Position numbers and translations under genes: made by a program
Source of the DNA: Flavobacterium enshiense
GTDB lineage: Bacteria; Bacteroidota; Bacteroidia; Flavobacteriales; Flavobacteriaceae
NCBI RefSeq assembly: GCF_022836875.1
Contig: NZ_CP090376.1
Location: 992,001 to 1,056,000, forward strand
Direction of reading: 5' to 3'
Length of the DNA stretch: 64,000 bases
Notes under the pieces: model-generated
Databases searched by the model: none
What the model was told of the DNA's origin: nothing
Seen by the model: only the letters and a program-made list of their open reading frames with translations
In this document: piece after piece, positions 17,909 to 26,219 of the stretch
Layout of the letters: every line of letters begins with the position of its first letter
Position numbering within the stretch: position 1 is the stretch's first letter

Positions 17909-18926
17909 ACCCAAAATTCTGTTGGTGTATACCGGTGGTACCATTGGAATGGTTAAAGATTCCGAAACCGGTGTGCTTAAGGCATTTAACTTCGACGAAT
18001 TACTGCATAACATTCCGGAGTTACGATTGCTGGATTGTATTATTGAAACCTTTTCGTTTAACGAGCCCATTGATTCATCCAATATGAATCCCGAAAAATG
18101 GGTGGCTATTGCCGAAGCTATTCAGGAGAATTACGATGCATTTGACGGATTTGTGGTTTTGCATGGCTCAGATACCATGTCTTATTCCGCATCGGCATTG
18201 AGTTTTATGTTGGAGAATTTGGCCAAACCGGTCATCTTTACAGGCTCGCAGCTACCAATCGGAGATTTGCGTACCGATGCTAAAGAAAACCTGATTACGG
18301 CTATTCAAGTAGCTTCATTGCAAAATAAAAACAAGGCAGTCATTACCGAAGTTGGTCTGTACTTTGAATATAAATTATACCGTGGAAACCGCACGACCAA
18401 AATCAGCGCGGAACATTTTAATGCTTTTGCTTCACCTAATTATCCTGAATTAGCAGAATCAGGTGTTGATTTAAAAGTGAATAATGATTTGCTGCTTAAA
18501 AAAGGAGCAGGAAAGAAATTAAAAGTCAATAAAGGCTTTGATGATAATGTAGCGGTGGTAAAAATGTTTCCTGGGATTAACGAAAGTGTTTTAAATGCCA
18601 TTCTGCAAATCCCAAATTTGAAAGGAGTAGTGCTGGAGACGTACGGCTCCGGGAATGCCCCTACAGAAGATTGGTTTATTTCCATCCTGAAAAAAGCTAT
18701 AAAGAAAGGGCTTCACGTGGTTAATGTGACGCAATGTTCAGGCGGAAGCGTGAACATGGGTAAATACGAAACAGGAATGCATCTTAAAAAAATAGGCGTT
18801 ATTTCGGGTCATGATATTACTACTGAAGCGGCTGTTACCAAACTTATGTATCTTTTGGGACAGAATGTTTCACAGTCAGTTTTTAAAACGATTTTCGAAA
18901 CGTCCTTACGTGGTGAATTGACATAA
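17898..18926 (+). CDS. ansA: Type I (cytoplasmic) L-asparaginase
   Basis: 342 residues, no signal peptide. The two catalytic Thr blocks are VYTGGTIGM (near residue 10) and VLHGSDTMSYSASALSFML (near residue 85), with a Lys in the second block region. It hydrolyses asparagine to aspartate and ammonia. It overlaps the acyltransferase gene by 11 bp, so the two are translationally coupled. Full length. Confidence 0.95.
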   Translation: MSTKPKILLVYTGGTIGMVKDSETGVLKAFNFDELLHNIPELRLLDCIIETFSFNEPIDSSNMNPEKWVAIAEAIQENYDAFDGFVVLHGSDTMSYSASALSFMLENLAKPVIFTGSQLPIGDLRTDAKENLITAIQVASLQNKNKAVITEVGLYFEYKLYRGNRTTKISAEHFNAFASPNYPELAESGVDLKVNNDLLLKKGAGKKLKVNKGFDDNVAVVKMFPGINESVLNAILQIPNLKGVVLETYGSGNAPTEDWFISILKKAIKKGLHVVNVTQCSGGSVNMGKYETGMHLKKIGVISGHDITTEAAVTKLMYLLGQNVSQSVFKTIFETSLRGELT

Positions 18927-18985
18927 AATATTTTTAATAAAGTTTCGAAATGACAAAATAAAATCGTTATTTCGCGTCAGAATTT

Positions 18986-19072
18986 AGAGAGGTGTCCGAG
19001 TGGTTGAAGGAGCAAGCCTGGAAAGTTTGTATATGGGTAACTGTATCGAGGGTTCGAATCCCTTCCTCTCTG
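18986..19072 (+). tRNA. tRNA-Ser (anticodon GGA)
   Basis: 87 nt including the G discriminator. The acceptor stem AGAGAGG (18986-18992) pairs with CCTCTCT (19065-19071). The anticodon stem CAAGC/GTTTG encloses loop CTGGAAA with anticodon GGA; a long variable arm and the T arm GAGGG-TTCGAAT-CCCTT follow. It reads UCC and UCU serine codons. Its 3' end is the integration site of the island: the last bases recur at 41955-41978. The tRNA remains intact. Confidence 0.97.
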
Positions 19073-19073
19073 C
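19050..19073 (+). repeat. attL: tRNA-Ser 3' end repeat
   Basis: GGGTTcgAATCCCTTCCTCTCTGC matches 41955-41978 with two differences (cg against aa); the terminal 17 bp are identical (19057-19073). Together with the integrase 250 bp away this marks the left boundary of the island. Confidence 0.93.
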
Positions 19074-19095
19074 TAAATCAAAAGCAAATTATAAC

Positions 19096-19131
19096 AAAAC
19101 CCTGTAAATATAATGTTTACAGGGTTTTTTG
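19096..19131 (+). terminator. Terminator at the island left end
   Basis: AAAACCCTGTAAA and TTTACAGGGTTTT arms around TATAATG, followed by a T run. It ends tRNA-Ser transcription and shields the island from it. Confidence 0.85.
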
Positions 19132-19173
19132 TTTTTAGTCAAAACCCAAAATATTCAAATATTTTCAAATGAA

Positions 19174-19219
19174 TAGTGCACTATTTAGTGCACTGGTTTT
19201 TTAACTTTGAAAGTGCACT
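19174..19219 (+). promoter_or_regulatory. GTGCAC repeats near attL (possible recombinase arm sites)
   Basis: TAGTGCAC at 19174 and 19186 (12-bp spacing), and AGTGCACT at 19212. The same pair with the same 12-bp spacing occurs at the other end (41887 and 41899). The palindromic GTGCAC core and the symmetric placing suggest arm-type integrase, excisionase or repressor sites. Inference from position only. Confidence 0.5.
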
Positions 19220-19322
19220 AAATTTTTGTTCAGACCTTGTAAATTAAGCGGTTCAGTAAATGAACATCTTGTAAGGAATTGATTAACGATGTAAATTATT
19301 AATCAATAAAAAGGTTACCACC

Positions 19323-20576
19323 ATGAACACACAAATCAAAGTACAATTCTATTTAAGAAAGTCAAAAATCAATGCAAACGGATTAATACCGGTTTATCAG
19401 AAAATCTTGATTAACAGAAAGCCATTTGATATTAGTACCGGCTTTTATGTTTTAGAATCTTCCTGGTCTAAGGAAACGAACAGAATTAAGCGGAACAATG
19501 AAGAAGCCCGAACAATAAATAAACACCTTGACAAATTAATTGAGAAAGTAAGTCTTACGGAAAGAGCACTTTTCTTAAAAGGGATAGACTTAACCTTTGA
19601 ATCCTTCAAAATAGAATTTACTGGAAAAACTGAAAGAACCCGACAGTTAATCCCCATATTTCAGGACCACAATAAAAAATTAAAAGAACTGGTTGGAATA
19701 GAATATGCTGCCGGAACCCTTGAGCGGTACGAGACTTCACTTAAACACACACAGGACTTTTTAAAATGGAAATTCAACAAGCCCAATATCGGTATTGAAC
19801 AAATAGACCATGCCTTTATTACCGATTACGAATTTTATTTGCGAAGTGAACGTAAATGCGCTAACAATACAGCGGTAAAGTACATCAAGAACTTTCACAA
19901 AATAATTAATATTTGTCTAGCCAATGGTTGGCTGACTAAAGATCCGTTTAGAAACTACAAATCAAAAGTCAAAGAAGTAGAAAGGGAATTTCTTTCAGAG
20001 CATGAACTTCAAGACATAATTGACAAAGGATTTGTTTCCGAGCGGCTTACCTTAGTCCGTGATATTTTTATATTCAGTTGTTTTACCGGACTGGCCTACA
20101 TCGACGTAAAACAGCTTTCAAATAACAATCTGACAATCGGTATAGATGGCGACAAATGGCTGTTTAAAAACCGCCAGAAAACCGACACCACTTCAAAAAT
20201 TCCTTTATTACCAACAGCTCAGGCAATACTTGAAAAATATAAAGATCATCCAGTATGTAAAAACGAAAACAAACTGCTTCCAATCCTAAGCAATCAGAAA
20301 ATGAATGCCTATTTAAAAGAAATAGCAGACGTTTGCGGCATCAATAAAGATTTAACCTTCCACATTGCGCGCCACACCTTTGCAACAACAGTAACGCTTT
20401 CAAATGGCGTGCCTTTGGAAACGGTTAGTAAAATGTTAGGACATACAAATTTGAAAACAACCCAACATTACGCTAAAATATTAGATAAGAAAATAAGTCA
20501 GGACATGCAGTTTTTAAAGGAAAAATTTAAACTACAATCCACAGAAACAGTAAGTATTTCCGTTTCAACAAATTAA
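19323..20576 (+). CDS. Tyrosine recombinase (island integrase)
   Basis: 417 residues: an N-terminal arm-binding domain of the Bacteroidota type (IKVQFYLRKSKINANGLIPV), a SAM-like core-binding domain (~residues 105-205) and a catalytic domain with a Lys in FKNRQKTD, the HIARHTF box (His/Arg II near residue 347), LGHTNLKTTQHY and the nucleophile Tyr near residue 382. The usual first Arg (TGLR) is replaced: the block reads TGLAYIDV, as in the CTnDOT integrase, whose Arg I is also changed. It should catalyse integration at, and excision from, tRNA-Ser. Confidence 0.95.
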   Translation: MNTQIKVQFYLRKSKINANGLIPVYQKILINRKPFDISTGFYVLESSWSKETNRIKRNNEEARTINKHLDKLIEKVSLTERALFLKGIDLTFESFKIEFTGKTERTRQLIPIFQDHNKKLKELVGIEYAAGTLERYETSLKHTQDFLKWKFNKPNIGIEQIDHAFITDYEFYLRSERKCANNTAVKYIKNFHKIINICLANGWLTKDPFRNYKSKVKEVEREFLSEHELQDIIDKGFVSERLTLVRDIFIFSCFTGLAYIDVKQLSNNNLTIGIDGDKWLFKNRQKTDTTSKIPLLPTAQAILEKYKDHPVCKNENKLLPILSNQKMNAYLKEIADVCGINKDLTFHIARHTFATTVTLSNGVPLETVSKMLGHTNLKTTQHYAKILDKKISQDMQFLKEKFKLQSTETVSISVSTN

Positions 20577-20632
20577 AATCAAATACTTACAAATCTTTAT
20601 AAAATGTAAGAAAATACTATATTAATTGGTTT

Positions 20633-20670
20633 AAAATGGTTTATTTTGACATCAGAATAAACCATTTTTT
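20633..20670 (+). terminator. Integrase terminator
   Basis: AAATGGTTTATT and AATAAACCATTT arms followed by T residues, directly before the RteC-like gene start. Confidence 0.7.
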
Positions 20671-21498
20671 ATGCGCCAAAATTATCAAAACCTAATCGAA
20701 GACATTTTACAGAACTTAAAAAAGAGTTCTTCCAAAGACACCATCACAAACTGCCAAAACAAAATCCAATATTTGGAAACCGAAATTTCCACAATAAACG
20801 AATGGTTGCGGTACCATGACTTTGACAACGACCACGAAGAAATTGAATTCTTTAAAATTCATAAAACCAAGTTAACAGCAAATCTCCTCTATTACAAATA
20901 CCTGATGGATATACAGGTAAAAATGACCACTTCTAAAAAGAAAAAACAAGATTATTTTCAAAAAACACTTGAAAAGTACATTCAAACTCCAAAAGGGTAC
21001 AACAGGTTTTTAAAATATTACCGTAGCCATTCTACACACAGAGACCAAGAGTATTTTTTAAGAAGAAACAATAAATCTCATATTAATGAGCAATTTCAAT
21101 TAGTATTCATTGATGAAAGGGTTACTACAAAAATGGAATGTACTTTGGCAATACTTTTAGCTAGAGAACAAATCATTTACTATTTGGAAACTGAACTTGA
21201 CGTTTTAGAAAGCAAAACTGAAAATCTAAAAAAACAAACCATATCCGACTTGAAATGGACCGGCACCAACCTTGATTTAATTGAGCTCATTTACGCATTG
21301 CATCACAATAAAATCATTAACGGAGGTAAGAAAGAAGTAAAAGAAATTGCCAAAGTATTCGGAACTGCTTTTAACATTGATCTGGAAGACAACCTTTACC
21401 GATATTACATTGATATCAAACGCCGAAAAAAAGAAAAAACACCCTTTTTGCATTCTATGGCAGCCACATTAAACAAGGTAATCGAATCAGAACAATAA
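20671..21498 (+). CDS. RteC domain-containing regulator
   Basis: 275 residues, helical, basic. The C-terminal part (SDLKWTGTNLDLIELIYALH ... GGKKEVKEIAKVFGTAFNID ... YIDIKRRKKEKTPFL) matches the winged-helix region of RteC, the activator of excision genes in the CTnDOT conjugative transposon. Here it most likely controls excision or replication genes downstream (xis-like HTH at 21623). No RteA/RteB two-component genes are in the window, so the tetracycline-induced cascade of CTnDOT is not reproduced. The ATG sits right after the integrase terminator. Confidence 0.85.
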   Translation: MRQNYQNLIEDILQNLKKSSSKDTITNCQNKIQYLETEISTINEWLRYHDFDNDHEEIEFFKIHKTKLTANLLYYKYLMDIQVKMTTSKKKKQDYFQKTLEKYIQTPKGYNRFLKYYRSHSTHRDQEYFLRRNNKSHINEQFQLVFIDERVTTKMECTLAILLAREQIIYYLETELDVLESKTENLKKQTISDLKWTGTNLDLIELIYALHHNKIINGGKKEVKEIAKVFGTAFNIDLEDNLYRYYIDIKRRKKEKTPFLHSMAATLNKVIESEQ

Positions 21499-21504
21499 AC
21501 ACCA

Positions 21505-21533
21505 AAACCAGGTCTACGACTTGGTTTTTTTGT
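21505..21533 (+). terminator. Terminator after the RteC-like gene
   Basis: AAACCAgGTCTACGACtTGGTTTTTTT: stem with a T run just after the stop codon. Confidence 0.7.
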
Positions 21534-21622
21534 TAAAAAAACATACAACCTTCTTACAACTTGTAAATTAAAATCATTCAAAAGAAATTGTTTTGCAGCA
21601 TTAATATTTAAAACAATACAAA

Positions 21623-21928
21623 ATGAGTATCAATGCCAGAAAACTATTTCCCGATGTAGAAAACATCGAATTGTTAAATCATCAGGTTGTAAGTAAAAGA
21701 GATTTGCTTAATCTTTCAAACGTAATCATTTCAGAACTCAAAGAAATGATTTCCGAGAGAAAACCAACTCCCGAATGGCTCCGTTCTTCCGAGGTCCGCA
21801 AGCTCCTAAAAATTTCCCCGGGCACACTCCAGACATTACGCATCAACGGAACATTAAAGTACAACCGAGTAGGAGGAACCATCTATTACAAATACGAGGA
21901 TATAGAAAAAATGTTAAGTCAAAATTAA
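21623..21928 (+). CDS. Excisionase-like helix-turn-helix protein
   Basis: 101 residues. The C-terminal half WLRSSEVRKLLKISPGTLQT, then LRINGTLKYNRVGGTIYYKYEDIEKML, is the MerR/AlpA-like winged HTH used by excisionases and island activators of Bacteroidota. The N-terminal half is a helical, unassigned region. Position after integrase and rteC fits a role in directing excision. It is followed after 11 bp by the replication-type gene, so it may head that operon. Confidence 0.85.
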   Translation: MSINARKLFPDVENIELLNHQVVSKRDLLNLSNVIISELKEMISERKPTPEWLRSSEVRKLLKISPGTLQTLRINGTLKYNRVGGTIYYKYEDIEKMLSQN

Positions 21929-21939
21929 TACCTGACATT

Positions 21940-22746
21940 ATGAACTACATCAAACATCTAACAGCCTATTTCGACCGCGTTTCGTCTGATCATTCACTAA
22001 ATCCAACACACATCAGTCTTTACGTTGCTTTTTTTCAATTCTGGAACCTCAATCGGTTCCAGAATCCTATCAGTATCAACCGAGACGAAATCATGAGAAT
22101 CAGTAAAATTTGTTCAAAAGCTACATATCATAAATGCGTCCGGGAGCTGCATGAAAAAGGGTATATCATTTACGAACCGTCCTACAATCCGTTTAAGGGA
22201 AGTATCGTCCACATGGTAAACTTATCCGAGCAATTAAAACCTTCTTTAAAGGCTAGAAAATCCGATACAAAAAATGAACAAGTTACTGAACAAGTACTGA
22301 ACAAGCACTGTACAAGTAGTGGGACAGGTACTGAACAAGCGCTGGTATCTTCTATAAACTATATAAACATTACAAACAGTTTAAACGATGATGAACCCAC
22401 AAAAACAATAAATGAGAATGAATTTTTAAAAAATGAAAAACCGGAGGAAGCCAAAAAAAAGTTGCGCGAAAAAAAAGGTACAAATCAGACAAACCAAATC
22501 CCGCCAACCTGGGAAGAACTCAACACCCATTTTAAACAACAAAACCAACCCGAGAGCGAAGCCCAAAAGTTTTTCAACTACTACAACAGTAACGGTTGGC
22601 TTGTAGGCGGAAAAACCAAAATGAGAAACTGGAAAGCTGCAGCCGCCAACTGGATGCTAAACAGCATCAAATATAAACAAAATGCTGCACCGCAACCAAA
22701 CCAATTACACACCACAATACAAAAAAATTATGCCGAGCCTTTATAA
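21940..22746 (+). CDS. Replisome-organiser-like protein
   Basis: 268 residues from the ATG at 21940; the open frame reaches back to 21775 but overlaps the upstream gene there. The N-terminal part (YVAFFQFWNLNRFQNPISIN; KATYHKCVRELHEKGYIIYE) looks like a winged helix. A charged linker follows, and the C terminus FFNYYNSNGWLVGGKTKMRN then WKAAAANW matches the tail common in phage DnaD/O-type replisome organisers. Next to a DnaC-like ATPase this suggests an origin-binding or loader-recruiting protein. Assignment is by pattern, moderate confidence. Confidence 0.65.
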   Translation: MNYIKHLTAYFDRVSSDHSLNPTHISLYVAFFQFWNLNRFQNPISINRDEIMRISKICSKATYHKCVRELHEKGYIIYEPSYNPFKGSIVHMVNLSEQLKPSLKARKSDTKNEQVTEQVLNKHCTSSGTGTEQALVSSINYINITNSLNDDEPTKTINENEFLKNEKPEEAKKKLREKKGTNQTNQIPPTWEELNTHFKQQNQPESEAQKFFNYYNSNGWLVGGKTKMRNWKAAAANWMLNSIKYKQNAAPQPNQLHTTIQKNYAEPL

Positions 22747-23386
22747 CATTTCCGAAACCTTTCAAATCGAAAACAATGTCAAGGTTTACAACCTGGACAA
22801 ATGTTTCCACTACCTCGAAACCATAGGAAAACAAATCTACGGTCAAAGCTTCAAAATACATCCACAGGACAAGCCTATCATATACAAACTCCTCATTTAT
22901 GCTATTCGCGACGAAAAAAACGCCTCAGAAAACGGAATCAACCTCAACAAAGGCATTTTATTATCCGGTCCTATTGGTTGCGGTAAAACGTCCATAATGC
23001 GCCTAATCAAACCTTTCTTGTATCTCAAAGACGATTACAAAATTAAAACCTGTCGGGAAATCTCTTTCGAGTTTGCCAAGAATGGTTTTGAAGCATTGCA
23101 GCCCTACACCCAAAAATCAAACATGCAATACAGGCTAACCGGCTTTTGTTTTGATGATCTTGGTGCCGAGCAGCAAATAAAACACTTCGGAAACGACTGT
23201 AACGTAATGGCCGAAATCCTGCTCAGTCGTTACGAAGAATTCATTACTAATCAATCCATAACCCACATAACCACAAACCTAAATGCTTCCGAAATAGAAC
23301 AGCTTTATGGCAATCGTTTACGTTCTCGATTCCGTCAAATGTTTAACCTTTTAAGTTTCAGTCAAACATCAACAGACAAAAGATAA
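22730..23386 (+). CDS. DnaC-like AAA+ ATPase
   Basis: 218 residues from ATG 22730, overlapping the upstream gene by 17 bp. Walker A GPIGCGKT (near residue 80), Walker B FCFDDLG (near residue 143), sensor-I-like ITHITTNL and an arginine region GNRLRSRFRQMF near the C terminus are all present. This is the layout of DnaC/IstB-type helicase loaders. With its partner it probably loads the host helicase on the excised element. It ends the replication operon. Confidence 0.82.
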   Translation: MPSLYNISETFQIENNVKVYNLDKCFHYLETIGKQIYGQSFKIHPQDKPIIYKLLIYAIRDEKNASENGINLNKGILLSGPIGCGKTSIMRLIKPFLYLKDDYKIKTCREISFEFAKNGFEALQPYTQKSNMQYRLTGFCFDDLGAEQQIKHFGNDCNVMAEILLSRYEEFITNQSITHITTNLNASEIEQLYGNRLRSRFRQMFNLLSFSQTSTDKR

Positions 23387-23392
23387 TTACTT

Positions 23393-23423
23393 AAAAAATC
23401 ACTCATTTTAGTGATTTTTTTTA
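23393..23423 (+). terminator. Terminator after the replication genes
   Basis: AAAATCAC-TCATTTTA-GTGATTTTTTTT: stem with a T run separating the replication operon from hsdM. Confidence 0.75.
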
Positions 23424-23495
23424 TGCTTTCAAAACCCTATATTTGGAAACCTTGAATAAAACAATTCAAAAACATATAAATATCACGTTACTATA

Positions 23496-25058
23496 ATGAG
23501 CAGAGAACAAGAGCGCGACGAATTGCACAGAACCATTTGGCAAATTGCTAACGATTTAAGAGGAAGTGTAGATGGATGGGATTTCAAATCCTATGTTTTA
23601 GGAATATTGTTTTACCGCTTTATATCCGAAAATTTAACTAGCCATATCAATAAAGCCGAATGGGAAACAGGCAATAAAGATTTCGACTTTGCAAAACTTA
23701 CTGATGCAGATGCAGAGTTTGGTCGTAAAGATACCGTTGCTGAAAAAGGCTTTTATATTTTGCCTTCTGAATTGTTTCAAAACGTTCAGAAAAACGCGGA
23801 GTACAATAAAGACCTTAACGTACAATTACACTCCATTTTTAAAGATATAGAAGCTTCAGCAAAAGGCACCGATAGCGAACCCGATTTAGCCGGGCTTTTC
23901 GATGATGTAGATGTAAACAGTAACAAACTAGGTGGAACCGTTGAACAAAGAAACACCCGCTTAGTAAAAATTCTAAACGCAATTGCAGGTCTTAAATTAG
24001 GCAATTACCAAGACAACAACATTGATGCTTTTGGTGATGCGTACGAATATTTAATGACCATGTATGCCAGCAACGCAGGAAAATCAGGAGGAGAATTTTT
24101 CACGCCTCAGGAAGTTTCCGAATTATTGGCCGAAATTACCGTAGTCGGAAAAACACAAGTAAACAAAGTATATGATCCCGCTTGTGGTTCGGGTTCTTTG
24201 TTGTTGAAGTTTGCCAAAGTCTTAGGTAAAGAAAATGTACGACAAGGATTTTACGGACAGGAAGTAAACATTACGACTTACAACCTTTGTCGTATCAACA
24301 TGTTTTTACACGACATCAATTTCGAAAAATTCAATATCACCCATGGTGATACTTTAACCGACCCGATGCATTGGGACGACGAACCATTTGATGCCATCGT
24401 TTCCAATCCTCCGTATTCAATCAAATGGGAAGGTGATGCGAACCCATTGTTAATTAACGACCCTCGTTTTTCACCGGCAGGAGTTTTAGCACCCAAATCA
24501 AAAGCTGATTTAGCGTTTACAATGCACATGTTGTCATGGTTAGCAACATCCGGAACGGCTGCCATTGTAGAATTCCCTGGAGTACTATACCGTGGTGGTG
24601 CCGAACAAAAAATCCGGAAATACCTTATCAATGAAAATTATGTTGATACTGTAATACAACTACCACCCGATTTATTCTTCGGGACAACAATTGCCACCTG
24701 CATTATTGTATTGAAGAAAAGTAAAAGCGACAACGCCACTCTGTTTATAGATGCCTCTGCCGAGTTTGTACGCAGCGGAAACAAAAACAAATTATCCGAT
24801 TCACAACGTAAGAAAATCTTAAACGCTTTTATAGAGCGAAAAGATGTTCCGCATTTTGCCAAACTGGTAAAAAACAGCGACATAGCGGAGAACGACTATA
24901 ACATTGCCGTTAGCAGCTATGTGGAACAGGAAAATACTCAGGTGGAAACAGATATTGTAATTCTGAATCAACACATTAAAGAAATTGTTGCCAGACAAAA
25001 AGAATTGCGCAAAGCTATTGATGCCATTGTTAACGATTTAGAAGCAGTAACGGTATGA
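23496..25058 (+). CDS. hsdM: Type I restriction-modification DNA methyltransferase subunit
   Basis: 520 residues. The N-terminal HsdM helical domain (LHRTIWQIANDLRGSVDGWD; YVLGILFYRFISENL) is followed by the N6-adenine methylase domain: AdoMet motif DPACGSGSLLLKF near residue 227 and catalytic NPPY at residues 304-307. It methylates adenine in the site chosen by HsdS. It overlaps hsdS by 4 bp (ATGA). Intact, so modification should work even though hsdR is frameshifted. Confidence 0.97.
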   Translation: MSREQERDELHRTIWQIANDLRGSVDGWDFKSYVLGILFYRFISENLTSHINKAEWETGNKDFDFAKLTDADAEFGRKDTVAEKGFYILPSELFQNVQKNAEYNKDLNVQLHSIFKDIEASAKGTDSEPDLAGLFDDVDVNSNKLGGTVEQRNTRLVKILNAIAGLKLGNYQDNNIDAFGDAYEYLMTMYASNAGKSGGEFFTPQEVSELLAEITVVGKTQVNKVYDPACGSGSLLLKFAKVLGKENVRQGFYGQEVNITTYNLCRINMFLHDINFEKFNITHGDTLTDPMHWDDEPFDAIVSNPPYSIKWEGDANPLLINDPRFSPAGVLAPKSKADLAFTMHMLSWLATSGTAAIVEFPGVLYRGGAEQKIRKYLINENYVDTVIQLPPDLFFGTTIATCIIVLKKSKSDNATLFIDASAEFVRSGNKNKLSDSQRKKILNAFIERKDVPHFAKLVKNSDIAENDYNIAVSSYVEQENTQVETDIVILNQHIKEIVARQKELRKAIDAIVNDLEAVTV

Positions 25059-26218
25059 GTAAAATAGACGAATTAATTGAGCAGTATTGTCCGAATGGTG
25101 TTGTATATAAAGAACTAATAGAGGTAGCAGATATAGGTACTGGCAATAGAAATGGAAATGAAGGAATTGAAGGTGGAAAATATCCTTTGTATGTTAGATC
25201 AAAAAATATAAAAACATTAGATTCTTTTGATTTTGATGAAGAAGCAATAATTATACCAGGAGAAGGTGGTATTGGTGAAATATTCCATTACATAAACGGT
25301 AAATATGCATTACATCAAAGAGCATATAGAATTCATATTAATTTAAATGATATTTCTGTAAAATTCATTTATTACTTTATGAGGACTAGTTTCAAGAGCT
25401 TTATTAATAAAGTGGCTGTTAATGCAACTGTTTCATCAATCAGAAAGCCAATGATTGAAAAATTCCCCATCCCCATCCCACCCTTACCAATCCAAGAAGA
25501 AATAGTCAATATTCTCGACAAATTCACACAGCTGGAGGCGGAGCTGGAGGCGGAGCTGGAGGCGCGTACGCGCCAATATGAGTTTTATCGCAACCAACTA
25601 CTAGCATTTGAAGACAAAGAAGTAGCTTGGAAAACATTAGGTGATATTGGTGAATTTATAAGAGGTAAAAGATTTGTGCGAACGGATATGATTGAAGAAG
25701 GGACACCTTGTATTCATTATGGAGAAATGTACACACATTACAATATTTTCGCTAAAAAATCTAAATCATTTGTAAGTCCAGAACTAGCAAAAAAATTAAG
25801 AGTGGCTAATTATGGCGATGTGGTTATTGTTGCTGCCGGAGAAACAGTAGAGGATATTGGAAAAGGAACTGCTTGGCTTGGTGAAGAAGATGTTGTTATT
25901 CACGATGCATGTTTTGCTTATAAAAGCGAACTAAATCCAAAGTATGTATCCTATTTTTTGAGGACGAAACTTTTTCACAATCAAATTAAAAGACATATTT
26001 CATCGGGTAAAATATCTGCTATAAATGCTAAAGGACTTGCTCAGGCAAAAATTCCAGTTCCACCATTAAAAGAACAAGAACGAATAGTGAAAATCTTAGA
26101 TCAGTTTGATGCATTGGTCAATGATATATCGGTAGGTTTACCTGCGGAGATAAAAGCACGAAGACAGCAATATGAATATTATCGTAGCAAACTATTAACT
26201 TTCAAAAACGTTAATTAG
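25055..26218 (+). CDS. hsdS: Type I restriction-modification specificity subunit
   Basis: 387 residues with two target-recognition domains, each followed by a conserved helix (PIPIPPLPIQEEIVNILDKF near residue 145; KIPVPPLKEQERIVKILDQF near residue 335). The first spacer helix holds LEAELEAELEAR, encoded by a 12-bp tandem repeat at 25529-25564, then RTRQYEFYRNQLL; the second ends RRQQYEYYRSKLL. Repeat number in this helix sets the gap in the bipartite DNA target in EcoR124-type enzymes. It is followed 1 bp later by hsdR. Confidence 0.95.
   Translation: MSKIDELIEQYCPNGVVYKELIEVADIGTGNRNGNEGIEGGKYPLYVRSKNIKTLDSFDFDEEAIIIPGEGGIGEIFHYINGKYALHQRAYRIHINLNDISVKFIYYFMRTSFKSFINKVAVNATVSSIRKPMIEKFPIPIPPLPIQEEIVNILDKFTQLEAELEAELEARTRQYEFYRNQLLAFEDKEVAWKTLGDIGEFIRGKRFVRTDMIEEGTPCIHYGEMYTHYNIFAKKSKSFVSPELAKKLRVANYGDVVIVAAGETVEDIGKGTAWLGEEDVVIHDACFAYKSELNPKYVSYFLRTKLFHNQIKRHISSGKISAINAKGLAQAKIPVPPLKEQERIVKILDQFDALVNDISVGLPAEIKARRQQYEYYRSKLLTFKNVN
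25529..25564 (+). repeat. 12-bp tandem repeat in hsdS spacer helix
   Basis: Three copies of (c/g)AGCTGGAGGCG, encoding LEAE units. The repeat is GC-rich compared with the AT-rich gene around it. Slippage would add or remove 4 residues. Confidence 0.88.
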
Positions 26219-26219
26219 T

